From Chitinivibrionales bacterium (lineage in GTDB: Bacteria; Fibrobacterota; Chitinivibrionia; Chitinivibrionales; JANQEN01): a stretch of 41,314 nt of DNA. The DNA lies in contig JANQEN010000070.1 in the NCBI GenBank assembly GCA_028278335.1, forward strand, positions 1-41,314, written 5' to 3'. The position numbers were made by a program, and so were the translations under genes. Below the pieces are notes generated by a model, which was not told the DNA's origin, did not search any database, and saw nothing but the letters and a program-made list of their open reading frames with translations. This document shows positions 12,034 to 20,062 of the stretch, piece after piece (position 1 is the stretch's first letter; the number at the start of each line of letters is the position of its first letter).

Positions 12034-13341
12034 ATGGAACTACATGTTATTTCTTTGATTGTTGGTGTTGTTATTGGTGGTACTATAATTTGGTTTGTCC
12101 GAGGTAAAAGCTTTCTAGCCCAGAAAAGCAGGTTGGAGGAGCGTACAAAAAATCTTGAGTCCTCTCTTTCGGAGATCAAATCTGAATTATCCGAAGAGCG
12201 AGAAAAAGGTGGTGTTACACAAAAGGAATTGTCAACCGCTCAAACTGAGAATAGCCATTTGAAAGAGAAGTTGGCAAAGGAAAAAAGTGACGTTGAGGAA
12301 CTTCAGAAAACATTTACTGCTCAATTTGAAAATTTAGCAGGAAAGATTCTAGATGAGAAAAGTACCAAATTCACCGAACAGAATCAAACCAATATTTCAG
12401 CTATCCTAAAGCCCTTACAGGAGCGGCTCAAGGATTTTCAGGTTCGCGTTGAACAGACCTATGATCGTGAATCTAAACAACGCTTCTCTTTAGAGAAAGA
12501 GCTCAAACGTCTCTTTGAACTTAATGAACAGATGAGCAAAGAAGCTAATAATCTGACCAATGCTCTTAAGGGCGAGTCTAAAACCCAGGGAAACTGGGGT
12601 GAAATGATTTTAGAGACACTCTTAGAAAAGTCTGGTCTCATTAAAAACACCCACTTTGAGGTGCAAAAGAGTGTTACCACAGAGGAAGGAAAACGACTAC
12701 AACCTGATGTGGTAATCCATCTTCCTGAAGATAAAAATATGATCATTGACTCAAAGGTTTCCCTCACTGCCTACGAGCGATATTACGGCACCGAAGAGGA
12801 ACCTGAAAAAGAAGCTGCTCTCAAACAGCACATTGCTTCCCTAAAGAAACATATTGACGAGCTCAGCCAGAAAAAGTATCAGGATTTGTATGGCATACAC
12901 AGCCCGGATTTTGTTCTTCTCTTTGTGCCGATAGAGCCAGCCTTTGGCCTTGCGGTTTTACATGAACCGGGACTCTTTAATTATGCTGTTGAAAAAAATG
13001 TGGCTATCATTAGTCCCACAACATTACTTGCCACGCTTCGTATGATTGCAACAATTTGGCGGCAGGAGTATCAAAACAAGAATGTTTTAGAGATTGCCCG
13101 TCAAAGTGGTGGTCTCTATGATAAGTTTGTTGGTTTGGTGGATGATCTTAAAGACATTGAAAAAAATATCAATAACACTCAAAAAAGTTATGCCAGTGCC
13201 TTTAACAAGCTTTCCGGGGGCAAGGGCAATATCATTACAAGGATTGAGAAGCTACGGCACCTGGGTGCTAAAACTAGTAAGAAACTTGCCGCAGAGATTA
13301 TTGATGAAGCTGACATGGAAATAAAGGAGATTGAAGAATAA
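12034..13341 (+). CDS. rmuC: RmuC-family DNA recombination protein
   Basis: RmuC proteins carry an N-terminal membrane anchor, a long coiled coil and a nuclease-like core; in E. coli RmuC limits recombination at inverted repeats. Here residues ~2-22 are hydrophobic (VISLIVGVVIGGTIIWFV), residues ~30-190 are a charged coiled coil, and the core contains GNWGEMILETLLEKSGL and DVVIHLPEDKNMIIDSKVSL. The IDSK there fits the PD-(D/E)xK-like active site. The end is lysine/glutamate rich. The length of 435 aa is typical. The stop is only 5 nt from the 3' end of the opposing tRNA-Ser gene. No strong Shine-Dalgarno is seen before the ATG. Confidence 0.93.
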   Translation: MELHVISLIVGVVIGGTIIWFVRGKSFLAQKSRLEERTKNLESSLSEIKSELSEEREKGGVTQKELSTAQTENSHLKEKLAKEKSDVEELQKTFTAQFENLAGKILDEKSTKFTEQNQTNISAILKPLQERLKDFQVRVEQTYDRESKQRFSLEKELKRLFELNEQMSKEANNLTNALKGESKTQGNWGEMILETLLEKSGLIKNTHFEVQKSVTTEEGKRLQPDVVIHLPEDKNMIIDSKVSLTAYERYYGTEEEPEKEAALKQHIASLKKHIDELSQKKYQDLYGIHSPDFVLLFVPIEPAFGLAVLHEPGLFNYAVEKNVAIISPTTLLATLRMIATIWRQEYQNKNVLEIARQSGGLYDKFVGLVDDLKDIEKNINNTQKSYASAFNKLSGGKGNIITRIEKLRHLGAKTSKKLAAEIIDEADMEIKEIEE

Positions 13342-13346
13342 AAAAG

Positions 13347-13432
13347 TGGCGGAGGACGAGGGACTCGAACCCCCAAGCCGTCACCGGCGGCGGTTTTCAA
13401 GACCGCTGGATTACCAATTATCCTAGTCCTCC
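13347..13432 (-). tRNA. tRNA-Ser (UGA)
   Basis: Read on the minus strand, the acceptor GGAGGAC pairs with GTCCTCC, followed by discriminator G and an encoded CCA (plus-strand 13347-13349). The anticodon loop CTTGAAA, closed by GCGGT/ACCGC, gives anticodon TGA (plus-strand 13397-13399). A long variable arm follows, as expected for tRNA-Ser, then a T arm with GGTTCGAGTCC. The total is 86 nt. It converges on rmuC with only 5 nt between them. Confidence 0.96.
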
Positions 13433-13449
13433 GGCTAAAAAGCGTCCAT

Positions 13450-13478
13450 AAAATACTTCTCTTTCACAGTAATCGCAA
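13450..13478 (-). promoter_or_regulatory. promoter of tRNA-Ser
   Basis: On the minus strand there is TTGCGA (plus 13473-13478), a 17-nt spacer and TATTTT (plus 13450-13455), which puts transcription start about 10 nt before the tRNA 5' end. An inverted repeat, ACAGTAA (13466-13472) with TTACTGT (13492-13498), overlaps the -35 region. It could be regulatory or chance. Confidence 0.55.
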
Positions 13479-13514
13479 TAGATAAACGTGGTTACTGTTT
13501 TTTGAATCTACATA

Positions 13515-14840
13515 GTGGTTCAAAAAGAGATAAAAAAAGTCCTCTCTACTCATGATAGCCTATATAAAAAAATGCAAAATATATTTTCAAATATGATTAA
13601 ACAGAAGCATAGCTGGGGCATCATACTCTTTTCGATTTCTATCTTATTTGCTGGGCTTTGTTACTATATTATTACAGCCTTTCCTCCAAAATCCTTTACA
13701 GCCTTTTACGAAAAAACTATTCCAGTCATTGGAGCAATTCTTTCAATTCTCTCCTTTTTTATTGGTCACTTCTCCTATCCACGGGTGCATAATCTCAAGG
13801 TGTATTTGGCTGGATACCTAACAGGCATTACAGGATGCGCCTTTTTTCTTCTCTATAAAAATCAAGAGTCCTATGAACTGGCGATTCGTGGGTTAGCGCT
13901 TCTCAATTTTGCTAATATTCTGGTGTTCCTTTTGCTTCCTTCCTACGTAAAATATCGAATAACCAGGCGTATCACACTCTCCTTTGTTGCCTTTGAGATT
14001 GTTATTCTATCACTATTTAGATGGTATCCAGGATCAATTCGCTGGGCAGAGCTGTTATTTGTTTCAAAACTCTTGACCCTTCCCGTCATTTTTGGCGCTC
14101 TTTGGTTTGTTTTAATAGTTTCTCTTAGTATTGTTCGCTTAAAGCGATCCTTTTTTCTGGGAGGCCTTTTTTCTGGATGTGCTTTGCTCTATTTGTTCAT
14201 GTGGACCCTCCCGCTGGTATTTCCCAATCCCACGGTGATTCATGGGCAAAGAGTGTTGTTTGTCTTTGTTACCCTTTATCTTGAGATCGGTATTTTTGCC
14301 CATTGGCTCTATAGAATGGAGCATCGAATCTCCTATGATCCCTTACTACACATATATAATAGAAATTACTGTAGTAAAATTATTGAAGAGCAGTCCAATG
14401 TTAAAACCGCGCCTCCCTTTGGTGTTGCTATGGTAGATATTGATCATTTCAAAAAGGTCAATGACTCCTATGGCCATCAAGCAGGAGATAAGGTGCTTTA
14501 TCAAGTAGCTCAAACAATCCTTCGCGAAGTAATTCCCGATGGTATCGCCTGCAGATACGGCGGTGAGGAGATTATCATATTCTTTCCTCAGAAACGGGCT
14601 AAGCAGCTTGTCGGTATCATGGAGAATGTCCGAAAATCAATTGCCAGTACAAAAATACCGACCAAACGAAAAAAACTTTCTGTAACGGTGTCCTGTGGTG
14701 TTGCACATCGCGAGTTGATCGGACAAACTATTATGGATGTGATACATACGGCAGATAAGGCACTCTATCGAGCAAAAAATAATGGCCGCAATCAAGTTCG
14801 ATCTGGTAAAACCTCTACCCGATCCCTTAAGAAGAAATAG
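13515..14840 (+). CDS. membrane-anchored diguanylate cyclase
   Basis: The N-terminal ~260 residues hold several hydrophobic segments (first near 35-55, then at least six more), forming an integral-membrane sensor of unknown ligand. The C-terminal ~165 residues are a GGDEF domain: DPLLHIYNRNYC entry, DIDHFKKVNDSYGHQAGD metal/substrate block, and active-site RYGGEEIIIFFP, so a GGEE signature consistent with active c-di-GMP synthesis. The residues five before GGEE do not form RxxD, so the inhibitory I-site appears absent. The start is a GTG at 13515 without clear ribosome site; the ATG at 13572 is an alternative that also keeps all membrane segments. The gene stands alone, with no EAL partner nearby. 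Confidence 0.87.
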   Translation: MVQKEIKKVLSTHDSLYKKMQNIFSNMIKQKHSWGIILFSISILFAGLCYYIITAFPPKSFTAFYEKTIPVIGAILSILSFFIGHFSYPRVHNLKVYLAGYLTGITGCAFFLLYKNQESYELAIRGLALLNFANILVFLLLPSYVKYRITRRITLSFVAFEIVILSLFRWYPGSIRWAELLFVSKLLTLPVIFGALWFVLIVSLSIVRLKRSFFLGGLFSGCALLYLFMWTLPLVFPNPTVIHGQRVLFVFVTLYLEIGIFAHWLYRMEHRISYDPLLHIYNRNYCSKIIEEQSNVKTAPPFGVAMVDIDHFKKVNDSYGHQAGDKVLYQVAQTILREVIPDGIACRYGGEEIIIFFPQKRAKQLVGIMENVRKSIASTKIPTKRKKLSVTVSCGVAHRELIGQTIMDVIHTADKALYRAKNNGRNQVRSGKTSTRSLKKK

Positions 14841-14909
14841 ATTCGTTGCCTGGTTAGTGTCGAAAACGTATTTTTGACGTGACTATTTCTGGTAACTGAG
14901 GAGTGATAC

Positions 14910-16127
14910 GTGAGTTTAGATACATTGACTGGGGGCGCATCATTTGCGTTTATTTTCATTTGTATAGCCTGTACGATTGTGGTTTCTTTGGGAGTTGTCA
15001 CAATCTTCTCAATTTTTTATCACCGCTACTTTTTTCCCCGTGTCCTTTTTCCCTCGTACGATGAAACATTTACCCCTCGGTGTTCAGTCATTTTGCCTTG
15101 TAAGGGGGTCCCTTATGAATTTGAACGCAACATTCGCTCTTTTTTAGAGCTTGACTATCCAAACTATGAGGTCGTCTACTGTGTTGAGAGTGCGGAAGAT
15201 GCTGCAGTTCCTATTATAAACAAGGTTATTGCTAAGGATGACCGAGCCTCCTTAGTGATTGCGGGGATGACAAAAACATGCAGTCAGAAGAATCATAATA
15301 TGCTGGCAGCAATTGAAAAGACAAATAATCCTGATGTGTATGTTTTTGCTGATTCAGATATTAGGCCCCTTAAGCATTGGCTTCGCGAACTGATTCGTCC
15401 GCTCTCTAAAAAAGAGATTGCTGTTGCAACTGGTTTTCGCTGGCTTTACTCCTCTTCGGGAAAACTTGGTGAAATCGCCAATGCCTACCAAAATTGTATG
15501 CTTTTGGTACTTTTTAGCTTTGCCTCCTTTGTAAAGGATGTGGGCCTTTGGGGTGGTTCGATGGCAATAAAAAAGAAGGACTTTGAGGAGCTTAAAGTCA
15601 AAGAATTTTGGGCACAGACTGTTGTTGATGACAATAGCCTTTCTCGACTCATTATGAAAAGTTCTAAAAAATCGGTTATGGTCACCAACTGTATAACCCC
15701 GACTGATGATGCGTTAAAAACTGTTCGGCAGAGTGTTCGATGGTTCGAGCGGCAGTGTATGTTTCTTAAGGCCTATCAACGGCCACTCTGGTATGTCGCG
15801 GTGCTATTGGTTGTTGCCTGCCTATCCTTGCAAATACTTTTACCGGTATCCATTGGCATGGCCTACTTTACCGATTCGAGCTTTTTGGCTGCTGGTGGCG
15901 CCTCTGCGCTAATTTTTCTTTTTGGAACCATGGCAACGGCACTCTTTTATCCTATGCTAGGAAAACATCCCACTTATTTTCGATTTCTTCTTTTCCAACC
16001 GATTTCACTCTTTACCGTGTTAATAAGCTTTTTACGAACGATTTTTACCAATACGGTTGTATGGAGTGGATTTCATTACAAACTCAATTATCGCGGAAAA
16101 GTTATTGCCATAGAGCACAATCCTTAA
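14910..16127 (+). CDS. membrane glycosyltransferase, family 2 (ceramide glucosyltransferase-like)
   Basis: The layout is one N-terminal transmembrane segment (about residues 10-38), a GT-A catalytic domain, and three C-terminal membrane segments from about 295 on. Visible GT2 signatures are SVILPCKG at the domain entry, FADSDIRP (DxD-type metal site), VVDDNSLS (acceptor/base Asp), and VRWFERQ in the RxxRW-like position. This architecture matches ceramide glucosyltransferase/HpnI-type enzymes acting at the cytoplasmic face of the membrane. The lipid acceptor cannot be told from sequence. The GTG start is well supported by GAGGAG at 14898-14903, 6 nt upstream. It leads into purN with an 18-nt gap. 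Confidence 0.82.
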   Translation: MSLDTLTGGASFAFIFICIACTIVVSLGVVTIFSIFYHRYFFPRVLFPSYDETFTPRCSVILPCKGVPYEFERNIRSFLELDYPNYEVVYCVESAEDAAVPIINKVIAKDDRASLVIAGMTKTCSQKNHNMLAAIEKTNNPDVYVFADSDIRPLKHWLRELIRPLSKKEIAVATGFRWLYSSSGKLGEIANAYQNCMLLVLFSFASFVKDVGLWGGSMAIKKKDFEELKVKEFWAQTVVDDNSLSRLIMKSSKKSVMVTNCITPTDDALKTVRQSVRWFERQCMFLKAYQRPLWYVAVLLVVACLSLQILLPVSIGMAYFTDSSFLAAGGASALIFLFGTMATALFYPMLGKHPTYFRFLLFQPISLFTVLISFLRTIFTNTVVWSGFHYKLNYRGKVIAIEHNP

Positions 16128-16145
16128 CCACTTCACTACGAATTT

Positions 16146-16778
16146 ATGGAAAACAAACTAAACGTTGCGGTTTTTGCCTCTGGAGGAGGAAGCAACTTCC
16201 AGTCACTGATTGACAAAAAAGAGGAAGGGCTTCTCCACGTTAATTTCTCTATTCTTGTTGGGAATAACAGCACGGCCAAAGCCTTTGACCGGGCTCGTCA
16301 ACATGGAATTCCCGCGCTCCATATTGCTCCAAGTCATTTTGAATCTGAGCAAGCCTATACAGATCAATTGTTAGATGAATTATCACAGCGCAATGTTGAT
16401 CTGATCGTCCTTGCAGGATATATGAAGATGATTCCTCAAAAGGTTGTACAATCCTATCGGAATCGGATTCTCAACATCCATCCAGGACTATTACCAGCCT
16501 TTGGTGGTAAGGGTATGTATGGCAAACGGGTGCATCAAGCAGTGCTCGACTATGGCGCAAAAATTTCCGGTATTACTATTCACTTTGTTGACGAAGAATA
16601 TGATCATGGCCCGGTGATATTTCAGCAGACTGTGCCAGTGAAGGATGACGATGATGCTGATGCATTGGCTGCTCGTGTACTCATTGAAGAACATACCTGG
16701 TATTGGAAAGTTGTTGAGGCAATTGCCCAGAAAAAGATTCGTGTTGAACATCGAAGGGTCACTGGGTCGGTAGAATAG
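16146..16778 (+). CDS. purN: phosphoribosylglycinamide formyltransferase
   Basis: PurN transfers a formyl group from 10-formyl-THF to GAR in purine synthesis. The signatures are VFASGGGSNFQSL (phosphate-binding loop), LAGYMKMIP, the catalytic ILNIHPGLLPAFGG (Asn and His), and DEEYDHGPVIFQQ (catalytic Asp). The length of 210 aa is standard. The stop codon is followed immediately by the rnhB start, so the two are almost certainly co-translated. No other pur genes are nearby. Confidence 0.96.
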   Translation: MENKLNVAVFASGGGSNFQSLIDKKEEGLLHVNFSILVGNNSTAKAFDRARQHGIPALHIAPSHFESEQAYTDQLLDELSQRNVDLIVLAGYMKMIPQKVVQSYRNRILNIHPGLLPAFGGKGMYGKRVHQAVLDYGAKISGITIHFVDEEYDHGPVIFQQTVPVKDDDDADALAARVLIEEHTWYWKVVEAIAQKKIRVEHRRVTGSVE

Positions 16779-17402
16779 ATGGGGCTCTACGAATTTGATC
16801 GTATCCTGAGTCAAGAAGTTAGTGGTACTATTATTGGAACTGACGAAGCTGGTCGAGGACCTTTGGCCGGCCCAGTTGTTGCAGCCGCAGTAATCTTAGA
16901 TCTTGCTAATCCAATTGATGGCATCGACGATTCAAAAAAGATTTCCCCATCAAAGCGTGAAAAACTGTATGATATTGTCACAGAGCAGTCTATTGCCTGG
17001 GCAGTAAGTATTGTAGATGCCCAAGAGATCGACACGCTGAACATATTACAGGCATCACTTACCGCTATGAAAAGAGCTGTTGACTCCATCACGAAACCTT
17101 GGTCATTACTCTTGGTTGATGGTAACAAAATGGTTGGGGAGATACCGACTGAAAAACAGAGAACCATTGTTAAGGGGGATAGTAAAAGCGCCTCTATTGC
17201 TGCGGCTTCTATTGTTGCCAAGGTTACCCGAGATAGAATAATGGAAGAGTATCATACATCCTTTCCCCTTTATGAATTCGGCAAACATAAGGGGTATCCA
17301 ACACAAAAACATCGTGAATTAGTGGCCTTGCATGGGCTATGTCCCATTCATAGAAAAAGCTTTTGTGAAAAATTCATTCTCCAGACAGAACTTCCCCTAT
17401 AA
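16779..17402 (+). CDS. rnhB: ribonuclease HII
   Basis: RNase HII removes misincorporated ribonucleotides and RNA from RNA/DNA hybrids. The active-site residues are visible: Asp22 and Glu23 in GTDEAGRGPLAGPV, Asp in LLVDGNK, and a later acidic residue in KVTRDRIM. DSKKIS is also conserved. The length of 207 aa is normal. The ATG directly abuts the purN stop (TAGATG), with no independent ribosome site, which indicates coupling. Confidence 0.96.
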   Translation: MGLYEFDRILSQEVSGTIIGTDEAGRGPLAGPVVAAAVILDLANPIDGIDDSKKISPSKREKLYDIVTEQSIAWAVSIVDAQEIDTLNILQASLTAMKRAVDSITKPWSLLLVDGNKMVGEIPTEKQRTIVKGDSKSASIAAASIVAKVTRDRIMEEYHTSFPLYEFGKHKGYPTQKHRELVALHGLCPIHRKSFCEKFILQTELPL

Positions 17403-17427
17403 CCAGAGGTAAAGGAAATTGGATTGA

Positions 17428-18423
17428 GTGAAGCTTGCTGATATAATTAAAATTGTAGTAGGAATCCTATTTACAGGGCTTGGCCTTTATATCTTCTTTA
17501 AAGATGTTGAACTTGCTCAACTGACAAATGAATTAAAATCAACCGACCCATTGGCTCTTTTGGGAAGCTGTGCCATGGTCGTTCTTACTCTCTATTTACG
17601 GGCCCTACGGTGGCGATTGATCTTACCCGAAACTAAGGGTACAACTAAGAAATATCTCTTTAGCAATGTCTCGATTGGATTTATGATAAACAATCTATTG
17701 CCGGCTCGAATCGGTGAGATTGCCCGTTCCTTTATTCTATGGCGAAAGAATAATTATCCTTTAACAATTTCTATAGGTACGATAATTTTGGAGCGGATTA
17801 TTGATACTGCAGTTCTTCTCTGTTTATTTGTCATCCCAATAATTTTGCTACCGCAGTGCCAGCACCTATATCTGTTTGCGATTTTTGCGAGCCTTTTTAT
17901 AATGGCTTGTATTATTCTTGGAATTCTTTATGTTCAATGCAACCCCTTGATGACTCGCCTTGGGCGTTGGGTACTTATGCGAATACCTAAAAAGTATCAG
18001 CGTAGAGTAGAAAAGTTGAGCATTGAACTGACCTCAAATCTTGGATGGTTGCATAACCCCAAACAAACCCTCTGGGTCATTGTCCTATCCATACTCACCA
18101 TACTCTGTTATCCCCTGATGATTATTTTTCTTGCCAACAGTGCAGGAGCCACATTTGGTCTTTTGGAGGGAATGTTTGGTCAGGCCTTTGCAGCTTTTGG
18201 TGCTGCCATTCCTCTTGCACCAGGGTATGTTGGCACACTTCATGCGGTTATGTTGCAGGGCTTGACCATAATTGGGATGGATGGAGACAAAGCTCGGGCA
18301 CTGGTAATTATCTATCATGCTATCAATTATATATTAATTACCATACTTGGTATTTTTTGTCTCTTCCGGATAAATCTCTCCTTTGAAGATCTTTTTAGCG
18401 CTAAAAAGAGTATGCGGAAATAG
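17428..18423 (+). CDS. UPF0104/YbhN-type integral membrane protein
   Basis: This is a 331-aa protein with about eight membrane helices. The family signature region near residues 85-105 (SIGFMINNLLPARIGEIARSF) and a later AAIPLAPGYVGTLHAVM block are characteristic of the lysylphosphatidylglycerol synthase membrane-region/UPF0104 family (YbhN, AglD). Members are proposed to move or modify lipid-linked substrates, but function is not settled. The start is a GTG at 17428 with AAGGA about 12 nt upstream. It lies 25 nt after rnhB and probably ends that transcript; the membrane glycosyltransferase at the start of the run may be functionally linked. Confidence 0.82.
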   Translation: MKLADIIKIVVGILFTGLGLYIFFKDVELAQLTNELKSTDPLALLGSCAMVVLTLYLRALRWRLILPETKGTTKKYLFSNVSIGFMINNLLPARIGEIARSFILWRKNNYPLTISIGTIILERIIDTAVLLCLFVIPIILLPQCQHLYLFAIFASLFIMACIILGILYVQCNPLMTRLGRWVLMRIPKKYQRRVEKLSIELTSNLGWLHNPKQTLWVIVLSILTILCYPLMIIFLANSAGATFGLLEGMFGQAFAAFGAAIPLAPGYVGTLHAVMLQGLTIIGMDGDKARALVIIYHAINYILITILGIFCLFRINLSFEDLFSAKKSMRK

Positions 18424-18426
18424 CTA

Positions 18427-18437
18427 AAGGTAACCTT
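18427..18437. promoter_or_regulatory. AAGGTWACCTT palindrome, copy 1
   Basis: The perfect dyad AAGGT-A-ACCTT lies just after the stop codon of the membrane-protein gene, about 120 bases before the small gene at 18556. The same core occurs at 38790-38800 upstream of the Rrf2-cys operon. It may be an operator of a shared regulator, or chance. Confidence 0.3.
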
Positions 18438-18489
18438 AAAAATTCATTTCCAAGCAAAATAGGTCTTTTTGGTTTAATCGCTTAATATT

Positions 18490-18518
18490 TTGTTAAAAAT
18501 TGTCGATACTATTAATAG
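18490..18518 (+). promoter_or_regulatory. possible promoter of the 63-aa gene
   Basis: TTGTTA (18490-18495), a 17-nt spacer and TAATAG (18513-18518) form a moderate sigma-70-like pair, giving a leader of about 30 nt before the strong ribosome site of the gene at 18556. Confidence 0.3.
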
Positions 18519-18555
18519 GTACAGAGCGTAATAATAATAAACAGGGAGGTTTATT

Positions 18556-18747
18556 ATGACACAACCCAACAAAGCATCTACAGTTACCTTCAACGAGTAT
18601 TCTAATAAAACATCAACTATTCAAAAGGATGAGGTGATTAATATGATCATTGATTTGCATACTCTTCCTGTTGATGAATTTATCAATCGTTACTGTTTAG
18701 ACCGGAGACCAGAGTCACCAACAGGTAAAACACCTCTGACACCATAA
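18556..18747 (+). CDS. small protein of unknown function (63 aa)
   Basis: I do not recognise this protein. It is a credible gene because the ATG has a near-perfect ribosome site (GGGAGG at 18544-18549) and a strong intrinsic terminator follows at 18779, so it looks like a self-contained transcription unit. The product is hydrophilic, without a signal peptide or membrane segment. The N-terminal half is Thr/Ser/Asn rich; the middle (MIIDLHTLPVDEFINRYCLD) could form a helix, and the tail is Pro/Thr rich. A single cysteine is present. A regulatory or structural small protein is possible, but nothing in the sequence shows a function. Confidence 0.6.
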   Translation: MTQPNKASTVTFNEYSNKTSTIQKDEVINMIIDLHTLPVDEFINRYCLDRRPESPTGKTPLTP

Positions 18748-18778
18748 TCATGGGGGTGACTCGTTTACATACATAATA

Positions 18779-18808
18779 AAAACCCCGACAACTAATTGCC
18801 GGGGTTTT
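18779..18808. terminator. bidirectional intrinsic terminator
   Basis: AAAACCCCG (18779-18787) and CGGGGTTTT (18800-18808) form a perfect 9-bp stem around a 12-nt loop. T-runs on both strands let it end the small plus-strand gene (18556-18747) and the converging outer-membrane protein gene (18833-19588). Confidence 0.85.
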
Positions 18809-18832
18809 GTATATTGTTTAAAGGGGTAATTA

Positions 18833-19588
18833 CTACTTCTTTTTTTCTTGCCTTGAGGAACTCAATCCAATACCAATTCCAACATTAAAATAAAAACCAG
18901 CGAAACTTAAATCCGGTTTAAGATCATTTCCAGGATCGTTAAAATCGCGCACCCATTCGGTATTTCCTGGAACTATGGTATAACCAGCATCAGCATGAAT
19001 AAGTGGACCAAAGTTGAGGCCAGGGATAATCTTTAAGAGTTCAATTACGCTGATGTACCAGTCAAACATTAAGCAGAAATCAATGGCAAGTCCTGCTTTG
19101 GTCAGGGCAGAGCGACGATCATCAACAAAGGCGTTATTAAATTGACTCTGATCTCCCTGAAAATTAAATTTATTTTGAATAAGAAAGGAAGAAACGCCTA
19201 CACCAACCTGTGGAATAAGGCGAACCTGTTTATCCTCACCAGCTAAAAAGGCATAGCCAACTGAGCCCACGCCTAATCCACCAACAATTTTTATTGTCTG
19301 ATCACTGGTTCCCTTGGGCTTCTCTTCATTCCACATGGCCATACCCTTACCGCCAATAACAAAATGTTTAGCAAGTATGATATGTCCTTCACCACCCAAA
19401 AGCCAGTAGTTATTATGAAATTCGACATCCAATCCTAAACCGCCTGGAGCTGATGCTTGTAGACGATCATTAAGGGGACTAAGGTCAACAATCTTCTGAC
19501 CCAGGGTAAAGGAACCGTAGATTCCATCTTGTGCATGTAGAGATACTGCTAGTGTGAGCATGAGTAGAATTGCAAGCATCCGTTTCAT
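18833..19588 (-). CDS. outer-membrane beta-barrel-like protein
   Basis: The 251-aa product starts with a classic Sec signal peptide (MKRMLAILLMLTLAVSLHAQ, probable cleavage after HAQ or HA). The mature part alternates polar and hydrophobic residues with many glycines and aromatic residues (GSFTLGQKIV, NYWLLGGEGHIIL, GFYFNVGIGIGL), as in small outer-membrane barrels. The C-terminus ends SSRQEKKK rather than with an aromatic residue, so the last strand would be FYFNVGIGIGL. Function is unknown. It has a good Shine-Dalgarno (AGGAGG before the ATG on the minus strand), its own promoter (19660-19689) and a terminator, so it is a monocistronic unit. Confidence 0.7.
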   Translation of the reverse strand: MKRMLAILLMLTLAVSLHAQDGIYGSFTLGQKIVDLSPLNDRLQASAPGGLGLDVEFHNNYWLLGGEGHIILAKHFVIGGKGMAMWNEEKPKGTSDQTIKIVGGLGVGSVGYAFLAGEDKQVRLIPQVGVGVSSFLIQNKFNFQGDQSQFNNAFVDDRRSALTKAGLAIDFCLMFDWYISVIELLKIIPGLNFGPLIHADAGYTIVPGNTEWVRDFNDPGNDLKPDLSFAGFYFNVGIGIGLSSSRQEKKK

Positions 19589-19659
19589 ATAATCCTCCTG
19601 TAAAGAGTGTGGCTGGAAATGAAAAGTTGAATTACCTACCTTATCTATATGTATCTTCC

Positions 19660-19689
19660 ATTATATCGTATTAAAAATGTAATGGTCAA
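19660..19689 (-). promoter_or_regulatory. promoter of the outer-membrane protein gene
   Basis: On the minus strand there is TTGACC (plus 19684-19689), an 18-nt spacer and a perfect TATAAT (plus 19660-19665), giving a leader of about 65 nt before the gene's AGGAGG ribosome site. Confidence 0.6.
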
Positions 19690-19789
19690 GGAATATTTAA
19701 CTCTTTGCTCCTGCATGGTGAAGTGTTTGATTATCCTTTCTTTTTTAGTTGAATTTATTCAACGGTATTTTCGGGTGACCATGGAGAGT

Positions 19790-20056
19790 TTATAAAATGG
19801 ATGAAACGATTGAATGGATGAACTGGCCAAGTAGAAAAAATATTAAAAATGTTGCTGCCAAGAGGAACACAATAAGAGGCGCAAAACAGATAAATAGGGA
19901 AAATTTACTTAGCACTTCAGCCCTAAATAATTGAATCTTAAAAACTATATGACGTATAGCTATGAGTGTCAAAGTGACACTCATAGCTCGTAATAAGTTT
20001 ACACTTAAGAATTGAATACACCATTTAAAATAGAAAGACACATTATCAATTTTCAT
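19790..20056 (-). CDS. small membrane protein downstream of creD
   Basis: The 88-aa product has two to three strongly hydrophobic segments (FLSVNLLRAMSVTLTLIAI, then ICFAPLIVFLLAATFLIFFLLG). I do not recognise the family. The ATG lies 6 nt after the creD stop, with no independent ribosome site, so expression would depend on coupling to creD. A perfect 14-bp stem hairpin (19958-19988) sits inside the reading frame. Either the frame tolerates the hairpin or this stretch is really an untranslated structured tail; both readings remain open. Confidence 0.5.
   Translation of the reverse strand: MKIDNVSFYFKWCIQFLSVNLLRAMSVTLTLIAIRHIVFKIQLFRAEVLSKFSLFICFAPLIVFLLAATFLIFFLLGQFIHSIVSSIL
19958..19988. 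repeat. perfect 14-bp stem hairpin inside the small creD-linked ORF
   Basis: AGCTATGAGTGTCA (19958-19971), loop AAG and TGACACTCATAGCT (19975-19988) are exact inverse complements. Read on the minus strand the stem is followed by an AT-rich stretch ending in GTTTTT about 10 nt later, so it could attenuate transcription or protect the 3' end of the creBCD mRNA. Confidence 0.65.
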
Positions 20057-20062
20057 AATTCA

